Shown: positions 25,994-34,544, numbered from the stretch's first letter. The stretch is DNA of 64,000 nt from Streptomyces sp. S3(2020) (GCF_013044505.1 NZ_JABERD010000010.1:1-64000); one strand, 5' to 3'. Notes: a model not told the origin generated them from the sequence alone. A program made the numbers and translations.

Positions 25994-27277
25994 TCAGGCC
26001 AAGGTGACCTCGACCGGGAGTTTCTTGATGCCGTTGACGAAGTTGGAGCGGACGCGGGGGACGGCGCCGGTCAGTCTGATGTCGGCGATCCTCGGGATGA
26101 GCTCCTCGAACATGATGCGGATCTCGGTGCGGGCCAGCAGGTTGCCCAGGCACAGGTGGGGACTGCCCTTGCCGAAGGTGACGTGGTCGTTGTGCTGCCG
26201 GGTGACGTCGAGGGCGTAGGGGTCGGCGAAGACCGCCTCGTCGCGGTTGCCGGAGGCGTACCACATGACGACCTTGTCGCCCTCCTTGATCCGCTTGCCG
26301 CCGAGTTCGACGTCCCGGGTCGCGGTGCGGCGGAAGTGGTAGACCGGGGAGGCCCAGCGCAGGAACTCCTCCACCGCCGTGGGGATCAGGGACGGGTCCT
26401 CCTTCAACCTGGCGAGCTGCTCGGGGTGTTGCAGCAGGGCCAGCATGGAGTGGGAGATGGTGTGCCGGGTGGTCTCGTTGCCGGCCACCACCAGCAGCAG
26501 GAAGTAGTTGTCGAAGTCCTGCGCGGACAGCGGGATCCCGTCACGCGGGACGGTGTTGACGAGCTTCGACACCAGGTCCTGGCCGTCACCGCCGCGCCGC
26601 TGCCGCGCCAGCTCACGGCCGTACTCGAAGACTTCGATGGACGCGGGGGAGCGGAACGGCAGATCGCGGTACTTCTCGCTCTCCGCGCTGTGCAGCAGCA
26701 CGTCCGCGTAGTCGGGGTCGGTGTTGCCGATGATGCGGTTGCCCCAGTCGATGAGCTGCTGGTTGTCCTCCGGCGGCACGTCCAGGAGACGGGCCAGCAC
26801 GTTGATCGGGAAGTCCGCGGCGACATCGGCGACGAAGTCGAACGTGCCCTTGGCGAGAGCCGCGTCCAGGGTCTTCGCCGTCAGCCCGCGCAGGAAGTCG
26901 CCGTAGCTGTTGATGACGCTCGCGCCGAACTGCCGCTGGATCACACTGCGCAGGGCGCGGTGGCGGACACCGTCCATCTCCAGGATGGAGGCGCGCTTCT
27001 TGATCTGGTCGTCGTCGACCTCTTCGAGGTTGACGAACCGGGTCGAGGTGAAGGTCTCCGCGTCGCGGTCGACGGTGGCGATGTCCGCATGCCGGGTCAC
27101 GGCCCAGAAGCCGGAGTTGGGGGCCTCCTCGGGCTGCCAGTGCACCGGGTCCTCGTGGCGCAGGGTGTGGAACATCCGCCAGGGGGTGACCCCGTCGGTG
27201 AAGTTGTCGAGGTCGGCCAGGTCGATGTCCGACAGGGGCATCGGCTCGTGCACGGCAGGGGTCAGGATCTCGGTCAT
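25994..27277 (-). CDS. Cytochrome P450
   Basis: The 427-residue soluble P450 has all key elements: the I-helix oxygen-binding motif VVAGNETTRHT, the K-helix EEFLRW (ExxR), and the heme loop FGKGSPHLCLGNLLAR with ligand Cys376. The loop is one residue longer than the FGxGxHxCxG consensus, as seen in the CYP124/125/142 neighbourhood of actinobacterial P450s. Electrons probably come from the ferredoxin and reductase encoded 1.7 kb away on the opposite strand. It follows the glutamine-synthetase-like ligase by 16 bases, suggesting that it oxidises the ligated product or its precursor. Confidence 0.92.
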   Translation of the reverse strand: MTEILTPAVHEPMPLSDIDLADLDNFTDGVTPWRMFHTLRHEDPVHWQPEEAPNSGFWAVTRHADIATVDRDAETFTSTRFVNLEEVDDDQIKKRASILEMDGVRHRALRSVIQRQFGASVINSYGDFLRGLTAKTLDAALAKGTFDFVADVAADFPINVLARLLDVPPEDNQQLIDWGNRIIGNTDPDYADVLLHSAESEKYRDLPFRSPASIEVFEYGRELARQRRGGDGQDLVSKLVNTVPRDGIPLSAQDFDNYFLLLVVAGNETTRHTISHSMLALLQHPEQLARLKEDPSLIPTAVEEFLRWASPVYHFRRTATRDVELGGKRIKEGDKVVMWYASGNRDEAVFADPYALDVTRQHNDHVTFGKGSPHLCLGNLLARTEIRIMFEELIPRIADIRLTGAVPRVRSNFVNGIKKLPVEVTLA

Positions 27278-27293
27278 CGGTGGCTCCTCGGCG

Positions 27294-28661
27294 TCACAGG
27301 TGGTAGGCGTACTCGGTGAACTCCCAGTCGGTGACGTGCCGTTGGAAGCGTTCGACCTCGTTGCGCTTGTAGGTCAGGTAGGAGGCGGTGAACTCCTTGC
27401 CGAGGACGTCGGACAGGGCGGTGTCCGCCTCCAGCGCGTCCAGGGCACCGCTCAGCGTCGAGGGCAGCAGGGCCGACCGGTCGGTGTCGTAGCCGTAGCC
27501 CTCCAGCGGGGCCGGCGGCTCCTCGGCCGCCCGGACCCCGAGCAGGGCGGCGGCGATGGTGCCCGCGATCAGCAGGTACGGGTTGGCGCTCGCGTCACCG
27601 AGCCGCAGCTCCAGGCGGGCACCGGAGCCGCGCTCCGGCGGGATGCGGAGCATGGCGCTGCGGTTGTCGAGCCCCCAGTCGATCAGCCAGGGCGCGAGGG
27701 TGTCCGGGCCGAAGCGTTTGTACGAGTTCACCGTCGGGTTGGCCAGGGCCGCCAGTGCGGGGGCGTGGGCGAGGATGCCCGCGAGGGCGTGCCGGGCCGT
27801 GGCCGAGAGGCCGTACGCGCCCGCCGGATCGTCGAAGGCGTTGCGCGTGCCGCCGTCGTCGTCGGAGGTCTCGCAGGAAAGGTGCAGATGGAAGCCGGAA
27901 CCGCCGGCGTCACCGAAGGGCTTGGCCATGAAGGTGGCCAGGTTGCCCTCCTTGCGGGCCAGCTCCTTGACGGCGGCCTTGAAGCGGAAGGCGCGGTCGG
28001 CGGCGTCCAGGGCCCCGGAGTGGGTCAGGTTGATCTCGTACTGGCCGCCGTCGAACTCGTGGTTGCCGGTGACGACCCCGAGGCCGAGGTCGCGCAGCAG
28101 GCGCAGGGTGCGCAACAGGTGGTTGTCGGGGTCGGAGCGCAGACCGGCGGTGTAGACGGCGCCGGTGGTCTCCGGCGAGCGGCGCCAGCCGGTGGGGGTA
28201 CCGGGGGCGGGCTCCAGCAGGAAATACTCCAGTTCCGGGCCGACGACCGGGCGCAGACCCTGCTCGGCACACCGTGCCAGGACGGTGCGCAGCAGGTCGC
28301 GCGGTGACTCGGGGGCGGGAGCCGAGGTGGCCGGGTCGATGACCTCGCCGAGACAGGCGGCGACCCCGGGTTCCCAGGGCAGCACGGCCAGCGTCGACAG
28401 GTCGGGGCGTACGTGCACGTCCGGCAGACCGGCGTCCAGCCCGCCCGCGACCGGGACCACATCGCCTTGCGGGGTGGTGTGGTACACGGCGCGGCAGAAG
28501 GCCAGACCGTGCTCGCAGGCCGTCGGCAGATGGTCAAGGAGCACGTCACGGGCGCGGTCGGTGCCGATCAGGTCGGGGTAGACCACCCGGACCACGTCGA
28601 CGCCCTCGGCGGCGAGCCGTTCCATGTGCCGGCGGATCTCTGGGGTGTCGGATGCGCTCAC
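27294..28661 (-). CDS. Glutamine-synthetase-like gamma-glutamyl-amine ligase
   Basis: The 455-residue protein has the GS catalytic core: NHEFDGGQYEIN (metal-site Glu residues), GSGFHLHLS (ATP/metal histidines), NPTVNSYKRFGP and LELRLGDASANPYLLIAG near the end. It lacks the Tyr adenylylation loop of true GlnA. Its length and neighbours fit the amide-ligase branch (PuuA, IpuC, TdnQ, GlnA3/GlnA4), which couple glutamate to an amine. Start is GTG 28661 with GAGGAGA upstream; the frame is open to 28781 but that is the operator-containing promoter. First gene of the operon with P450 and methyltransferase. A role in ammonia assimilation is unlikely from context. Confidence 0.88.
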   Translation of the reverse strand: MSASDTPEIRRHMERLAAEGVDVVRVVYPDLIGTDRARDVLLDHLPTACEHGLAFCRAVYHTTPQGDVVPVAGGLDAGLPDVHVRPDLSTLAVLPWEPGVAACLGEVIDPATSAPAPESPRDLLRTVLARCAEQGLRPVVGPELEYFLLEPAPGTPTGWRRSPETTGAVYTAGLRSDPDNHLLRTLRLLRDLGLGVVTGNHEFDGGQYEINLTHSGALDAADRAFRFKAAVKELARKEGNLATFMAKPFGDAGGSGFHLHLSCETSDDDGGTRNAFDDPAGAYGLSATARHALAGILAHAPALAALANPTVNSYKRFGPDTLAPWLIDWGLDNRSAMLRIPPERGSGARLELRLGDASANPYLLIAGTIAAALLGVRAAEEPPAPLEGYGYDTDRSALLPSTLSGALDALEADTALSDVLGKEFTASYLTYKRNEVERFQRHVTDWEFTEYAYHL

Positions 28662-28738
28662 CGATGTCTCCTCAGGCGGATGGGGTGGCGTGGGGAAGAG
28701 CGGGCCGGGCCGCGGGAAGGGGCGGCGGACCCGGCGGG

Positions 28739-28756
28739 TCGTTTGGCTCCGAACGA
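28739..28756. promoter_or_regulatory. Regulon operator, site A (TCGTTTGGCTCCGAACGA)
   Basis: One of four copies of an 18-base sequence found only at promoters of the 25-40 kb island. It overlaps the -10 of the GS-like/P450/methyltransferase promoter on the - strand. Confidence 0.75.
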
Positions 28757-28781
28757 TATGAAGCGGTGTCTCGGCCCGCAA
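28753..28781 (-). promoter_or_regulatory. Promoter of GS-like ligase/P450/methyltransferase operon
   Basis: Reading the - strand, TTGCGG (28781-28776) and TATCGT (28758-28753) are separated by 17 bases. The same layout, TTGTGG-N17-TATCGT, occurs before the aldehyde dehydrogenase at 38103. The -10 is shared with operator A. Confidence 0.6.
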
Positions 28782-28818
28782 GGGGTCGGCCCGAAAAATT
28801 TATCCATCTGGACAGCTA

Positions 28819-28847
28819 TTGACCAGGGTCGAGCGGCTTCCTATGTT
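28819..28847 (+). promoter_or_regulatory. Promoter of ferredoxin-to-TetR operon
   Basis: TTGACC (28819-28824) and TATGTT (28842-28847) are 17 bases apart. Operator B begins inside the -10, so a bound repressor would exclude RNA polymerase. It would drive ferredoxin, reductase and the downstream catabolic genes. Confidence 0.65.
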
Positions 28848-28863
28848 GTTTGAAGCCAAACGA
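28846..28863. promoter_or_regulatory. Regulon operator, site B (inverse orientation)
   Basis: TTGTTTGAAGCCAAACGA; its reverse complement TCGTTTGGCTTCAAACAA differs from site C by one base. Centre-to-centre distance to site A is 107 bases across the divergent promoter region. Confidence 0.75.
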
Positions 28864-28954
28864 GTCAGGGGTGCGGGCCCCAGTGGTTCCCGCACCCCTT
28901 TGGCCCAGGGCCCGGCCGCCATCGGCCGGGCCCTCCATCCCCAGGAGGACCGCC

Positions 28955-29143
28955 ATGAAGGTCGTCGTCGACATGAACAAGTGCCAGGACCACGGCCAGT
29001 GCGTCTTCGCCGCCCCGGACGTCTTCTCGCTGGACGACGACGGACATCTGCTGTACGTCTCCGACCCCGACGACGCCCTGCGCGACGAGGTCGAGGAAGC
29101 CGCCGACGTGTGCCCGCTCCAGGCCATCCGGATCGAGGGCTGA
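28955..29143 (+). CDS. [3Fe-4S]-type ferredoxin
   Basis: A 62-residue ferredoxin starting at ATG 28955 after CAGGAGG. It has CQDHGQC (Cys10, Cys16, with His in place of a fourth ligand) and CPLQAI (Cys53), the three-cysteine pattern of 3Fe-4S ferredoxins that serve actinobacterial P450s. It lies 4 bases before the FAD reductase, giving a complete class I electron-transfer chain for the P450 on the opposite strand. Confidence 0.92.
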   Translation: MKVVVDMNKCQDHGQCVFAAPDVFSLDDDGHLLYVSDPDDALRDEVEEAADVCPLQAIRIEG

Positions 29144-29147
29144 GCCC

Positions 29148-30362
29148 ATGACCGCGACTGGGCGCATCGTCGTCGCGGGCGGTTCGATGGGCGGCCTGCG
29201 CGCCGCCGAACAGCTGCGCGCGGCGGGCTGGACCGGCACGATCACCGTCGTCGGCGACGAACCCCACATGCCCTACAACCGGCCTCCCCTGTCCAAGGAG
29301 GTACTCGCCGGCACAGCCCCCTTCGAGTCCCTGGCCTTCACCCCGAAGCCGGCCGCCGCCGACGTGGAGTGGCGCCTCGGCACCGGCGTCGTCTCCGCCC
29401 GGCTCGCCGAACGGACCGTCGCACTCGACGACGGCTCGACCCTCCCCTACGACGGACTCGTCGTCGCCACCGGTATGCGCCCCCGGCGCCTGCGCTGCCC
29501 CGGCCCGCGCACCGGCCGCCACACCGTCCGCACCCTCGCCGACGCCCAGGACCTCCGGGACGAGCTGACCCGCCCCGGCGCCCGCGTGGTCGTGGTCGGC
29601 GCCGGCTTCATCGGCTGCGAGGTCGCCGCCACCGCCGTAGGACTCGGCGTGCGCGAGGTGACCGTCGTCGATCCGCTGCCCCTGCCCATGGTCGGACCCC
29701 TCGGTGAACTCCTCGGCCGGGCTCTGCTGAAGCGGCACGAGGAGCGCGGTGTGCGCTTCGCACTGGGCGCCGCGGTCGCCGGGTTCGAAGGCGAGGACCG
29801 GGTCACGGGAGTCGTGCTGGGCGACGGGACCGTGCTGCCCGCCGACGTGGTGGTCGAATCGGTCGGGTCGGTCGCCAACGTGGAGTGGCTGGAGGGCAAC
29901 GGCCTCGACCTCTCCGACGGCGTCCTCACCTGCGAGCAACTGCGCGTCGGAGGGCGGCCGGAGGTCGTCGCGGTCGGCGATGTCGCCCGCTTTCCCAACG
30001 CTCGCTACGACGGGGTGCCCCGCCGCGTCGAGCACTGGTCGATCCCGACGGACACGGCCAAGCACGCGGCGAGGGCACTGGCCGCGCATCTGACCGGCGT
30101 CCAGGCCGACTTGGCGCCCTTCGCGCCACTGCCCACCTTCTGGAGCGACCAGCACGACTTCCGGCTCCAGTCCTTCGGGGCGCCCGTGCTCGGCCTCGAC
30201 GACGTCCGTGTGCTGGACGGCGAGCCGGACGGCGATGTGCTGGTCGGCTACCACAGGGACGGCCGACTGGCCGGCGTCGTGGCGCTCGGCGGCCACCGCG
30301 CCGCGACGGGCGCCGCCCGGTACCGCGCCCAACTGCTCAAGCAGCCCGCCCTCACCGCGTAA
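29148..30362 (+). CDS. FAD-dependent ferredoxin reductase
   Basis: The 404-residue protein has an N-terminal FAD dinucleotide fold (IVVAGGSMGGLRAAEQLRAAG), the PYNRPPLSKEVL loop, a second NAD(P)H fold (RVVVVGAGFIGCEVAATAVGLG) and the C-terminal FAD contact EVVAVGDVARFPN. This is the putidaredoxin-reductase/rhodocoxin-reductase family that passes electrons from NAD(P)H to small ferredoxins. It is co-transcribed with the ferredoxin (4-base gap) and followed 11 bases later by the decarboxylase-like gene. Confidence 0.93.
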   Translation: MTATGRIVVAGGSMGGLRAAEQLRAAGWTGTITVVGDEPHMPYNRPPLSKEVLAGTAPFESLAFTPKPAAADVEWRLGTGVVSARLAERTVALDDGSTLPYDGLVVATGMRPRRLRCPGPRTGRHTVRTLADAQDLRDELTRPGARVVVVGAGFIGCEVAATAVGLGVREVTVVDPLPLPMVGPLGELLGRALLKRHEERGVRFALGAAVAGFEGEDRVTGVVLGDGTVLPADVVVESVGSVANVEWLEGNGLDLSDGVLTCEQLRVGGRPEVVAVGDVARFPNARYDGVPRRVEHWSIPTDTAKHAARALAAHLTGVQADLAPFAPLPTFWSDQHDFRLQSFGAPVLGLDDVRVLDGEPDGDVLVGYHRDGRLAGVVALGGHRAATGAARYRAQLLKQPALTA

Positions 30363-30373
30363 GGAACCCCCTC

Positions 30374-31186
30374 ATGTCCTCAGTCCGTGGTTACTTCTTT
30401 CCCAAGACCGCCGGCGGTACCTCGTCGCTGATCCCGTCGCCGCCATGGCGGTACTCCGGTGACCTGCTCACCGTGGAGTACCGGACCGATCCGGCCCGGG
30501 TGCGTGAACTGCTGCCCGAACCACTGGAGTTGGCCGACGAGGATCCGGGTGCGGTCGCCCTGATCTGGGCCGACTGGCAGTCGTGCTCCGAGGCCGGGGG
30601 CGAGCTGCTGGACCCCGTGCTCTCCCAGTACAAGGAGGCCTTCGCGGTCGTCCGGTGCAAGTACAAGGGACAGACCTACACGCGCTGCGTCTACATCTGG
30701 GTCGACAAGGACTTCGCCATCGCCCGCGGGCTGCACCAGGGGTATCCGAAGAAGCTCGGGTCCATCCACCAGACGCGGCCGCATCCGTACGGGCCCGCTC
30801 CCCGGATCGAGGCGGGGGCGCGGTTCGGGGCGACGCTCGCCGCGGCGGACCGGCGGTTGGCGCAGACGGTGGTGACGCTGCGGGAGCCTTCGGCGAGCAA
30901 CGGGTTCGTCAACGCGCACCCCATGGCCCATCACCGGTGGCTGCCGTCGATCGAGAAGGGGAAGGGGCTTGCGCTCGACGAGCTGATCGAGTCCGGGGCC
31001 TCGTCGGTCGAGGGCGGGCAGGCGTGGGTCGGTGACGCGGAGTTGGAGCTCTTCGAGGCGCCCACCGAGGAACTGGCGCGGCTGGAGATTCGGGAGCCGA
31101 TCGCCGCGTACTACCGGCAGGTCGGGGTGGTCTGGGACGGGGGGCGGCTGTTGGAGGTCGGCACGTCGGAAGCGGCTGCCGGGTGA
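30374..31186 (+). CDS. Acetoacetate-decarboxylase-family enzyme
   Basis: The 270-residue protein keeps the YPKKLG motif (Tyr124-Pro-Lys126-Lys127-Leu-Gly) that contains the Schiff-base lysine of acetoacetate decarboxylase, within the ADC beta-cone fold (VALIWADWQSC, ARGLHQGYPKKLGSI). It therefore could catalyse a beta-keto-acid decarboxylation, or an aldolase/dehydratase reaction as in divergent family members. In this operon it may act on a keto-acid from ring fission. Third gene of the operon; a GC-rich interspersed element separates it from the aldehyde dehydrogenase. Confidence 0.88.
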   Translation: MSSVRGYFFPKTAGGTSSLIPSPPWRYSGDLLTVEYRTDPARVRELLPEPLELADEDPGAVALIWADWQSCSEAGGELLDPVLSQYKEAFAVVRCKYKGQTYTRCVYIWVDKDFAIARGLHQGYPKKLGSIHQTRPHPYGPAPRIEAGARFGATLAAADRRLAQTVVTLREPSASNGFVNAHPMAHHRWLPSIEKGKGLALDELIESGASSVEGGQAWVGDAELELFEAPTEELARLEIREPIAAYYRQVGVVWDGGRLLEVGTSEAAAG

Positions 31187-31208
31187 GGTCCCTCGTCGGC
31201 CGCGGGCT

Positions 31209-31254
31209 CGTCGTGGCTGGTCGCGCAGTTCCCCGCGCCCCTGGGTGGGGGCGC
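31209..31254. repeat. Interspersed Streptomyces element with hairpin inside the operon
   Basis: CGTCGTGGCTGGTCGCGCAGTTCCCCGCGCCCC, ending in a GCGCCCC-N6-GGGGCGC stem (31235-31241 with 31248-31254). It sits between the decarboxylase and aldehyde dehydrogenase genes and may reduce transcription or mark an insertion. A degenerate relative is at 24350-24426. Confidence 0.55.
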
Positions 31255-31284
31255 TACCCCCTCGTCTGAAAAGGAACCCTTCTC

Positions 31285-32745
31285 ATGCCTGACAAAATCG
31301 TGGTCGCCGGCGTGTCCGTCGACACCCGGCACTGGATCGGTGGCGAGCGCGTCGCCTCCGCCGGAACGTTCACCGATGTGTCGCCGATCGACGGCAGCAC
31401 GATCGGTGAGATCGCCCGGGGCGGACCCGCCGAGGCCGGTGCGGCCGTCGCCGCCGCCAAGGCAGCGTTTCCCGCCTGGGCCGCCACCTCCCGCGCCGAG
31501 CGCGCCCGCATACTCCATGCCGTCGCCGACGGCGTCGAGAAGCGGATCGAAGAGCTCGCCATCGTCGAGACCACCGACAACGGCGCCCTGCTGCGCTCGC
31601 ACCGGCGGGGTGTGATGCCCCGGGTGGCGCACAACTTCCGGTTCTTCGCTGACTGGTTGCTGAAGCTGGACCACGAGGACTTCGAGACGCGCGGGCACAC
31701 CAACCAGGTGAGCTGGGACCCGGCGGGGCCCTCCGTGCTGATCACGCCGTGGAACGCGCCCCTGATGCTGGCGACATGGAAGGTCGCGCCGGCTCTCGCG
31801 GCCGGTAACACCGTCATCCTCAAGCCCGCCGAGTGGACCCCGCTGACCGCGTCGCTGCTGGCCGACATCGCCGCCGAGGCGGGGCTGCCCGCCGGGGTGC
31901 TGAACGTCGTCCAGGGGTACGGCTCCGAGATCGGCGACGCGCTCACCTCGCACCCGGACGTGCGGCGGATCAGCTTCACCGGCTCGGTGCCGACCGCCCA
32001 GCGGATCGCCGGGTCGGCGGCGGCCAACCTCACCCCGCTCAGCCTCGAACTCGGCGGCAAGTCACCGCTGCTGGTGTTCGCGGACGCCGACCTCGACCTC
32101 GCCGTGGACCTCGCGGTGGAGCAGTACGACAACGCGGGGCAGGTCTGTCTCGCTGCCACCCGGTTCCTCGTCGAGGAGTCGGTCGCCGAGGAGTTCACTC
32201 AGCGATTTGTCGACAAGGTGAGCCGCCTCCAGCAGGGTGACCCTCGTGACGAGAGCACCGACATCGGGCCCAACATCCATCCCCGGCAGCTGGAGAAGAT
32301 CGACGGCTTCGTGCGGCGGGCCATCGCGGCCGGGGCACGGGCGGTCGTCGGAGGGCACCCGGGGGACGGGCAGTACTACGCGCCGACCCTGCTCACCGAT
32401 GTCGCCCAGGACAGCGAAGTCGTCCAGGAGGAGGTCTTCGGGCCGGTCCTGACCCTCCAGACCTTCGGCGACGAGGACGAAGCGGTCCGCCTCGCCAACG
32501 ACACCCGCTTCGGGCTGGCCGCCACCGTCGCCACCGGCGACCCCGAACGCGCCGCACGCGTCACCGCGCGGCTCGTGGCGGGCACGGTGTGGGTCAACTG
32601 CTTCTTCGTGCGCGACCTCCAGGCACCCTTCGGCGGCTCCCGCCACTCCGGTGTCGGCCGGGAGGGCGGCACGTGGAGCTTCGACTTCTACTGCGACCTC
32701 AAGAACACGGTCACCGCACCGAACGGATGGACCAACCATGGGTGA
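31285..32745 (+). CDS. Aldehyde dehydrogenase, HpaE-like (muconic semialdehyde dehydrogenase type)
   Basis: The 486-residue NAD(P)-dependent ALDH has Asn157 (TPWNAP), Lys180, Glu255 (LELGGKSP) and the nucleophile Cys288 (AGQVCLAATR). Its position directly before an extradiol dioxygenase, overlapping it by 8 bases, and its similarity in layout to 5-carboxymethyl-2-hydroxymuconate semialdehyde dehydrogenase (HpaE) suggest that it oxidises the ring-cleavage semialdehyde. A general aldehyde role cannot be excluded from sequence alone. Confidence 0.85.
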   Translation: MPDKIVVAGVSVDTRHWIGGERVASAGTFTDVSPIDGSTIGEIARGGPAEAGAAVAAAKAAFPAWAATSRAERARILHAVADGVEKRIEELAIVETTDNGALLRSHRRGVMPRVAHNFRFFADWLLKLDHEDFETRGHTNQVSWDPAGPSVLITPWNAPLMLATWKVAPALAAGNTVILKPAEWTPLTASLLADIAAEAGLPAGVLNVVQGYGSEIGDALTSHPDVRRISFTGSVPTAQRIAGSAAANLTPLSLELGGKSPLLVFADADLDLAVDLAVEQYDNAGQVCLAATRFLVEESVAEEFTQRFVDKVSRLQQGDPRDESTDIGPNIHPRQLEKIDGFVRRAIAAGARAVVGGHPGDGQYYAPTLLTDVAQDSEVVQEEVFGPVLTLQTFGDEDEAVRLANDTRFGLAATVATGDPERAARVTARLVAGTVWVNCFFVRDLQAPFGGSRHSGVGREGGTWSFDFYCDLKNTVTAPNGWTNHG

Positions 32746-33664
32746 GATCGTCGGGGCGGGCCTCCTGGCCCACGTCCCCACCATCGTGCTCCCCGAGGAG
32801 GACCGGCTGGAGCTCAACGAGGGCAGGGAGATCACCCTTGTCACCGGGCTTCGGCAGCTTCGTCGGGACGTCTTCGAGCGCGAGGACTACGACACCGTCG
32901 TCGTCCTCGACTCGCACTGGGCCACGACCGTCGAGTTCGTCGTCACCGCCCAGCAGCGCAGGGCCGGGCTCTTCACCTCCGAGGAACTGCCGCGCGGCAT
33001 GTGCAGGATGCCCTACGACTTCCCCGGAGACCCCGAACTCGCCCGCAACATCGAGAGGTTCGCCGACAAGCACGGCACCTGGATCACCGCGATCGAGGAC
33101 GACTACCTGCCGATCTACTACGCCACCATCAACCTCTGGAAGTTCCTGGGGGAGGGGCTGGCGGACAAGCGGTGGGTGACCATCGGGGTGTGCCAGACCG
33201 GCGACATGGAGGACCATCTGCGGCTGGGGCGTGCGCTCGCCGACGGTATCGCCGCCACCCCGGGGCGCCGGGTGCTGGTGATCGCCTCGGGTGCGCTGTC
33301 GCACACCTTCTGGCCGCTGCGCGAACTGCGGGACCACGAGTCCAGCGACCCGGCGCACATCTTCACGCCCGAGGCGCGCGAGGCGGACTTCGAGCGCATC
33401 GCGTGGTTCAAGGAGGGCCGCCACGACAAGGTCCTCGACACCATGGACGCGTTCTGGAAGTACAAGCCCGAGGCGAAGTTCTTCCACTACCTGATGATGG
33501 CCGGCGCCCTCGGCGAGCAGCGCTGCGTCGCCAAGGCCCGCCAGTACGGGGAGTACGAGAACTCCATCGGCACCGGCCAGGTGCATCTGTGGTTCGACCG
33601 CCCCGCCGACGGCTGGACCGGCGAAGGTCCGCCCGCTCCCCGTACCCCTCACAGTCGCATCTAG
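32738..33664 (+). CDS. Class III extradiol ring-cleavage dioxygenase, HpaD-like
   Basis: The 308-residue protein resembles 3,4-dihydroxyphenylacetate 2,3-dioxygenase of the class III (LigB-type) family: LLAHVPTIVLPEE with the first metal His, VVLDSHWATTVEFVV with the DSHW motif, and ASGALSHTFWPLRELR with a further His. FTSEELPRG near residue 85 matches the ...YTSNELPH... loop of HpaD enzymes. It would open a catechol ring by meta-cleavage using Fe(II) or Mn(II). Start ATG 32738 overlaps the ALDH stop. Substrate is probably a side-chain-bearing catechol, inferred from HpaD similarity. Confidence 0.85.
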   Translation: MGEIVGAGLLAHVPTIVLPEEDRLELNEGREITLVTGLRQLRRDVFEREDYDTVVVLDSHWATTVEFVVTAQQRRAGLFTSEELPRGMCRMPYDFPGDPELARNIERFADKHGTWITAIEDDYLPIYYATINLWKFLGEGLADKRWVTIGVCQTGDMEDHLRLGRALADGIAATPGRRVLVIASGALSHTFWPLRELRDHESSDPAHIFTPEAREADFERIAWFKEGRHDKVLDTMDAFWKYKPEAKFFHYLMMAGALGEQRCVAKARQYGEYENSIGTGQVHLWFDRPADGWTGEGPPAPRTPHSRI

Positions 33665-33674
33665 GAGCCCTGTC

Positions 33675-34520
33675 ATGCCCGAATACCGCCGCATCCTCCT
33701 CGACGGCGCCGCCGTCCAGGTCACTGTCGACGGGGACGAACTCGTCGCCGGGGACGGCCGCCGCGTCAAGATCGACGAGGCGCAGCACCTGCCGCCGGTC
33801 GTCCCGTCCAAGGTCATCGCCGTCCACCTCAACCACCAGAGCCGCGTCGACGAGTTCCGGATCGACCTGCCCGACACTCCCACGTACTTCCACAAGCCGA
33901 CCTCGGCCCTCAACTCCCACAAGGGCGCCGTCGTCCGCCCCGAGGGGTGCAAGTGGCTCAACTACGAGGGCGAGGTCGCCATCGTCATCGGGAGGACCGC
34001 GCGGAACATCTCCCCGGCCGAGGCGGGGGAGTACATCGCGGGCTACACCGTCGCCAACGACTACGGCCTGCACGACTTCCGCGACACCGACGCGGGGTCG
34101 ATGCTGCGGGTGAAGGGCTCGGACACCCTCTGCCCGCTCGGCCCGGGCCTCGTCACCGACTGGGACTTCCACGGCAAGAGCCTGCGCACGTACGTCAACG
34201 GCGAGGTGGTGCAGGACGGTTCGACCGACGAGATGAAGTGGGACATGCACTATCTCGTCGCCGACATCGCCCGCACCATCACCCTGTACCCCGGCGACGT
34301 GCTGCTGTCGGGCACCCCGGCCAACTCCCGTCCGGTACGGCCCGGTGACGTGGTGGAGGTGGAGGTGGAGGGACTCGGCAGGCTCACCAACCACATCGTC
34401 ACCGGCCCCACCCCGGTCCGCGCCGACGTCGGCGCCCAGCCCACCGAGTCCGAGGAGGTGCTGTCCACCGCGCTCGGCGGCGACTGGGAGTTCCGTGGCG
34501 TCCGCCCGCCCCGGAGGTGA
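33675..34520 (+). CDS. FAH-family hydrolase/decarboxylase-isomerase, HpaG-like
   Basis: The 281-residue protein has the fumarylacetoacetate-hydrolase fold: EGCKWLNYEGEVAIVIGRTARN with metal-binding acids, VANDYGLHDFRDTD, and LLSGTPANSRPVRPGDVVEVEVEGLG. Members include 2-hydroxyhepta-2,4-diene-1,7-dioate isomerase/OPET decarboxylase (HpaG) and acylpyruvases. Directly after an HpaD-like dioxygenase and HpaE-like dehydrogenase, an HpaG-like step is likely. The N-terminal 70 residues form the extra small domain typical of HpaG halves. Confidence 0.85.
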   Translation: MPEYRRILLDGAAVQVTVDGDELVAGDGRRVKIDEAQHLPPVVPSKVIAVHLNHQSRVDEFRIDLPDTPTYFHKPTSALNSHKGAVVRPEGCKWLNYEGEVAIVIGRTARNISPAEAGEYIAGYTVANDYGLHDFRDTDAGSMLRVKGSDTLCPLGPGLVTDWDFHGKSLRTYVNGEVVQDGSTDEMKWDMHYLVADIARTITLYPGDVLLSGTPANSRPVRPGDVVEVEVEGLGRLTNHIVTGPTPVRADVGAQPTESEEVLSTALGGDWEFRGVRPPRR

Positions 34521-34544
34521 GGTTCCGGCGCGCAAGTGTGCAGG

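Noticed and set aside
24470..28661. Secondary-metabolite gene cluster (P450 plus two methyltransferases)
   Set aside because: No synthase, NRPS, PKS, terpene or RiPP core gene is present, and the neighbours are catabolic.
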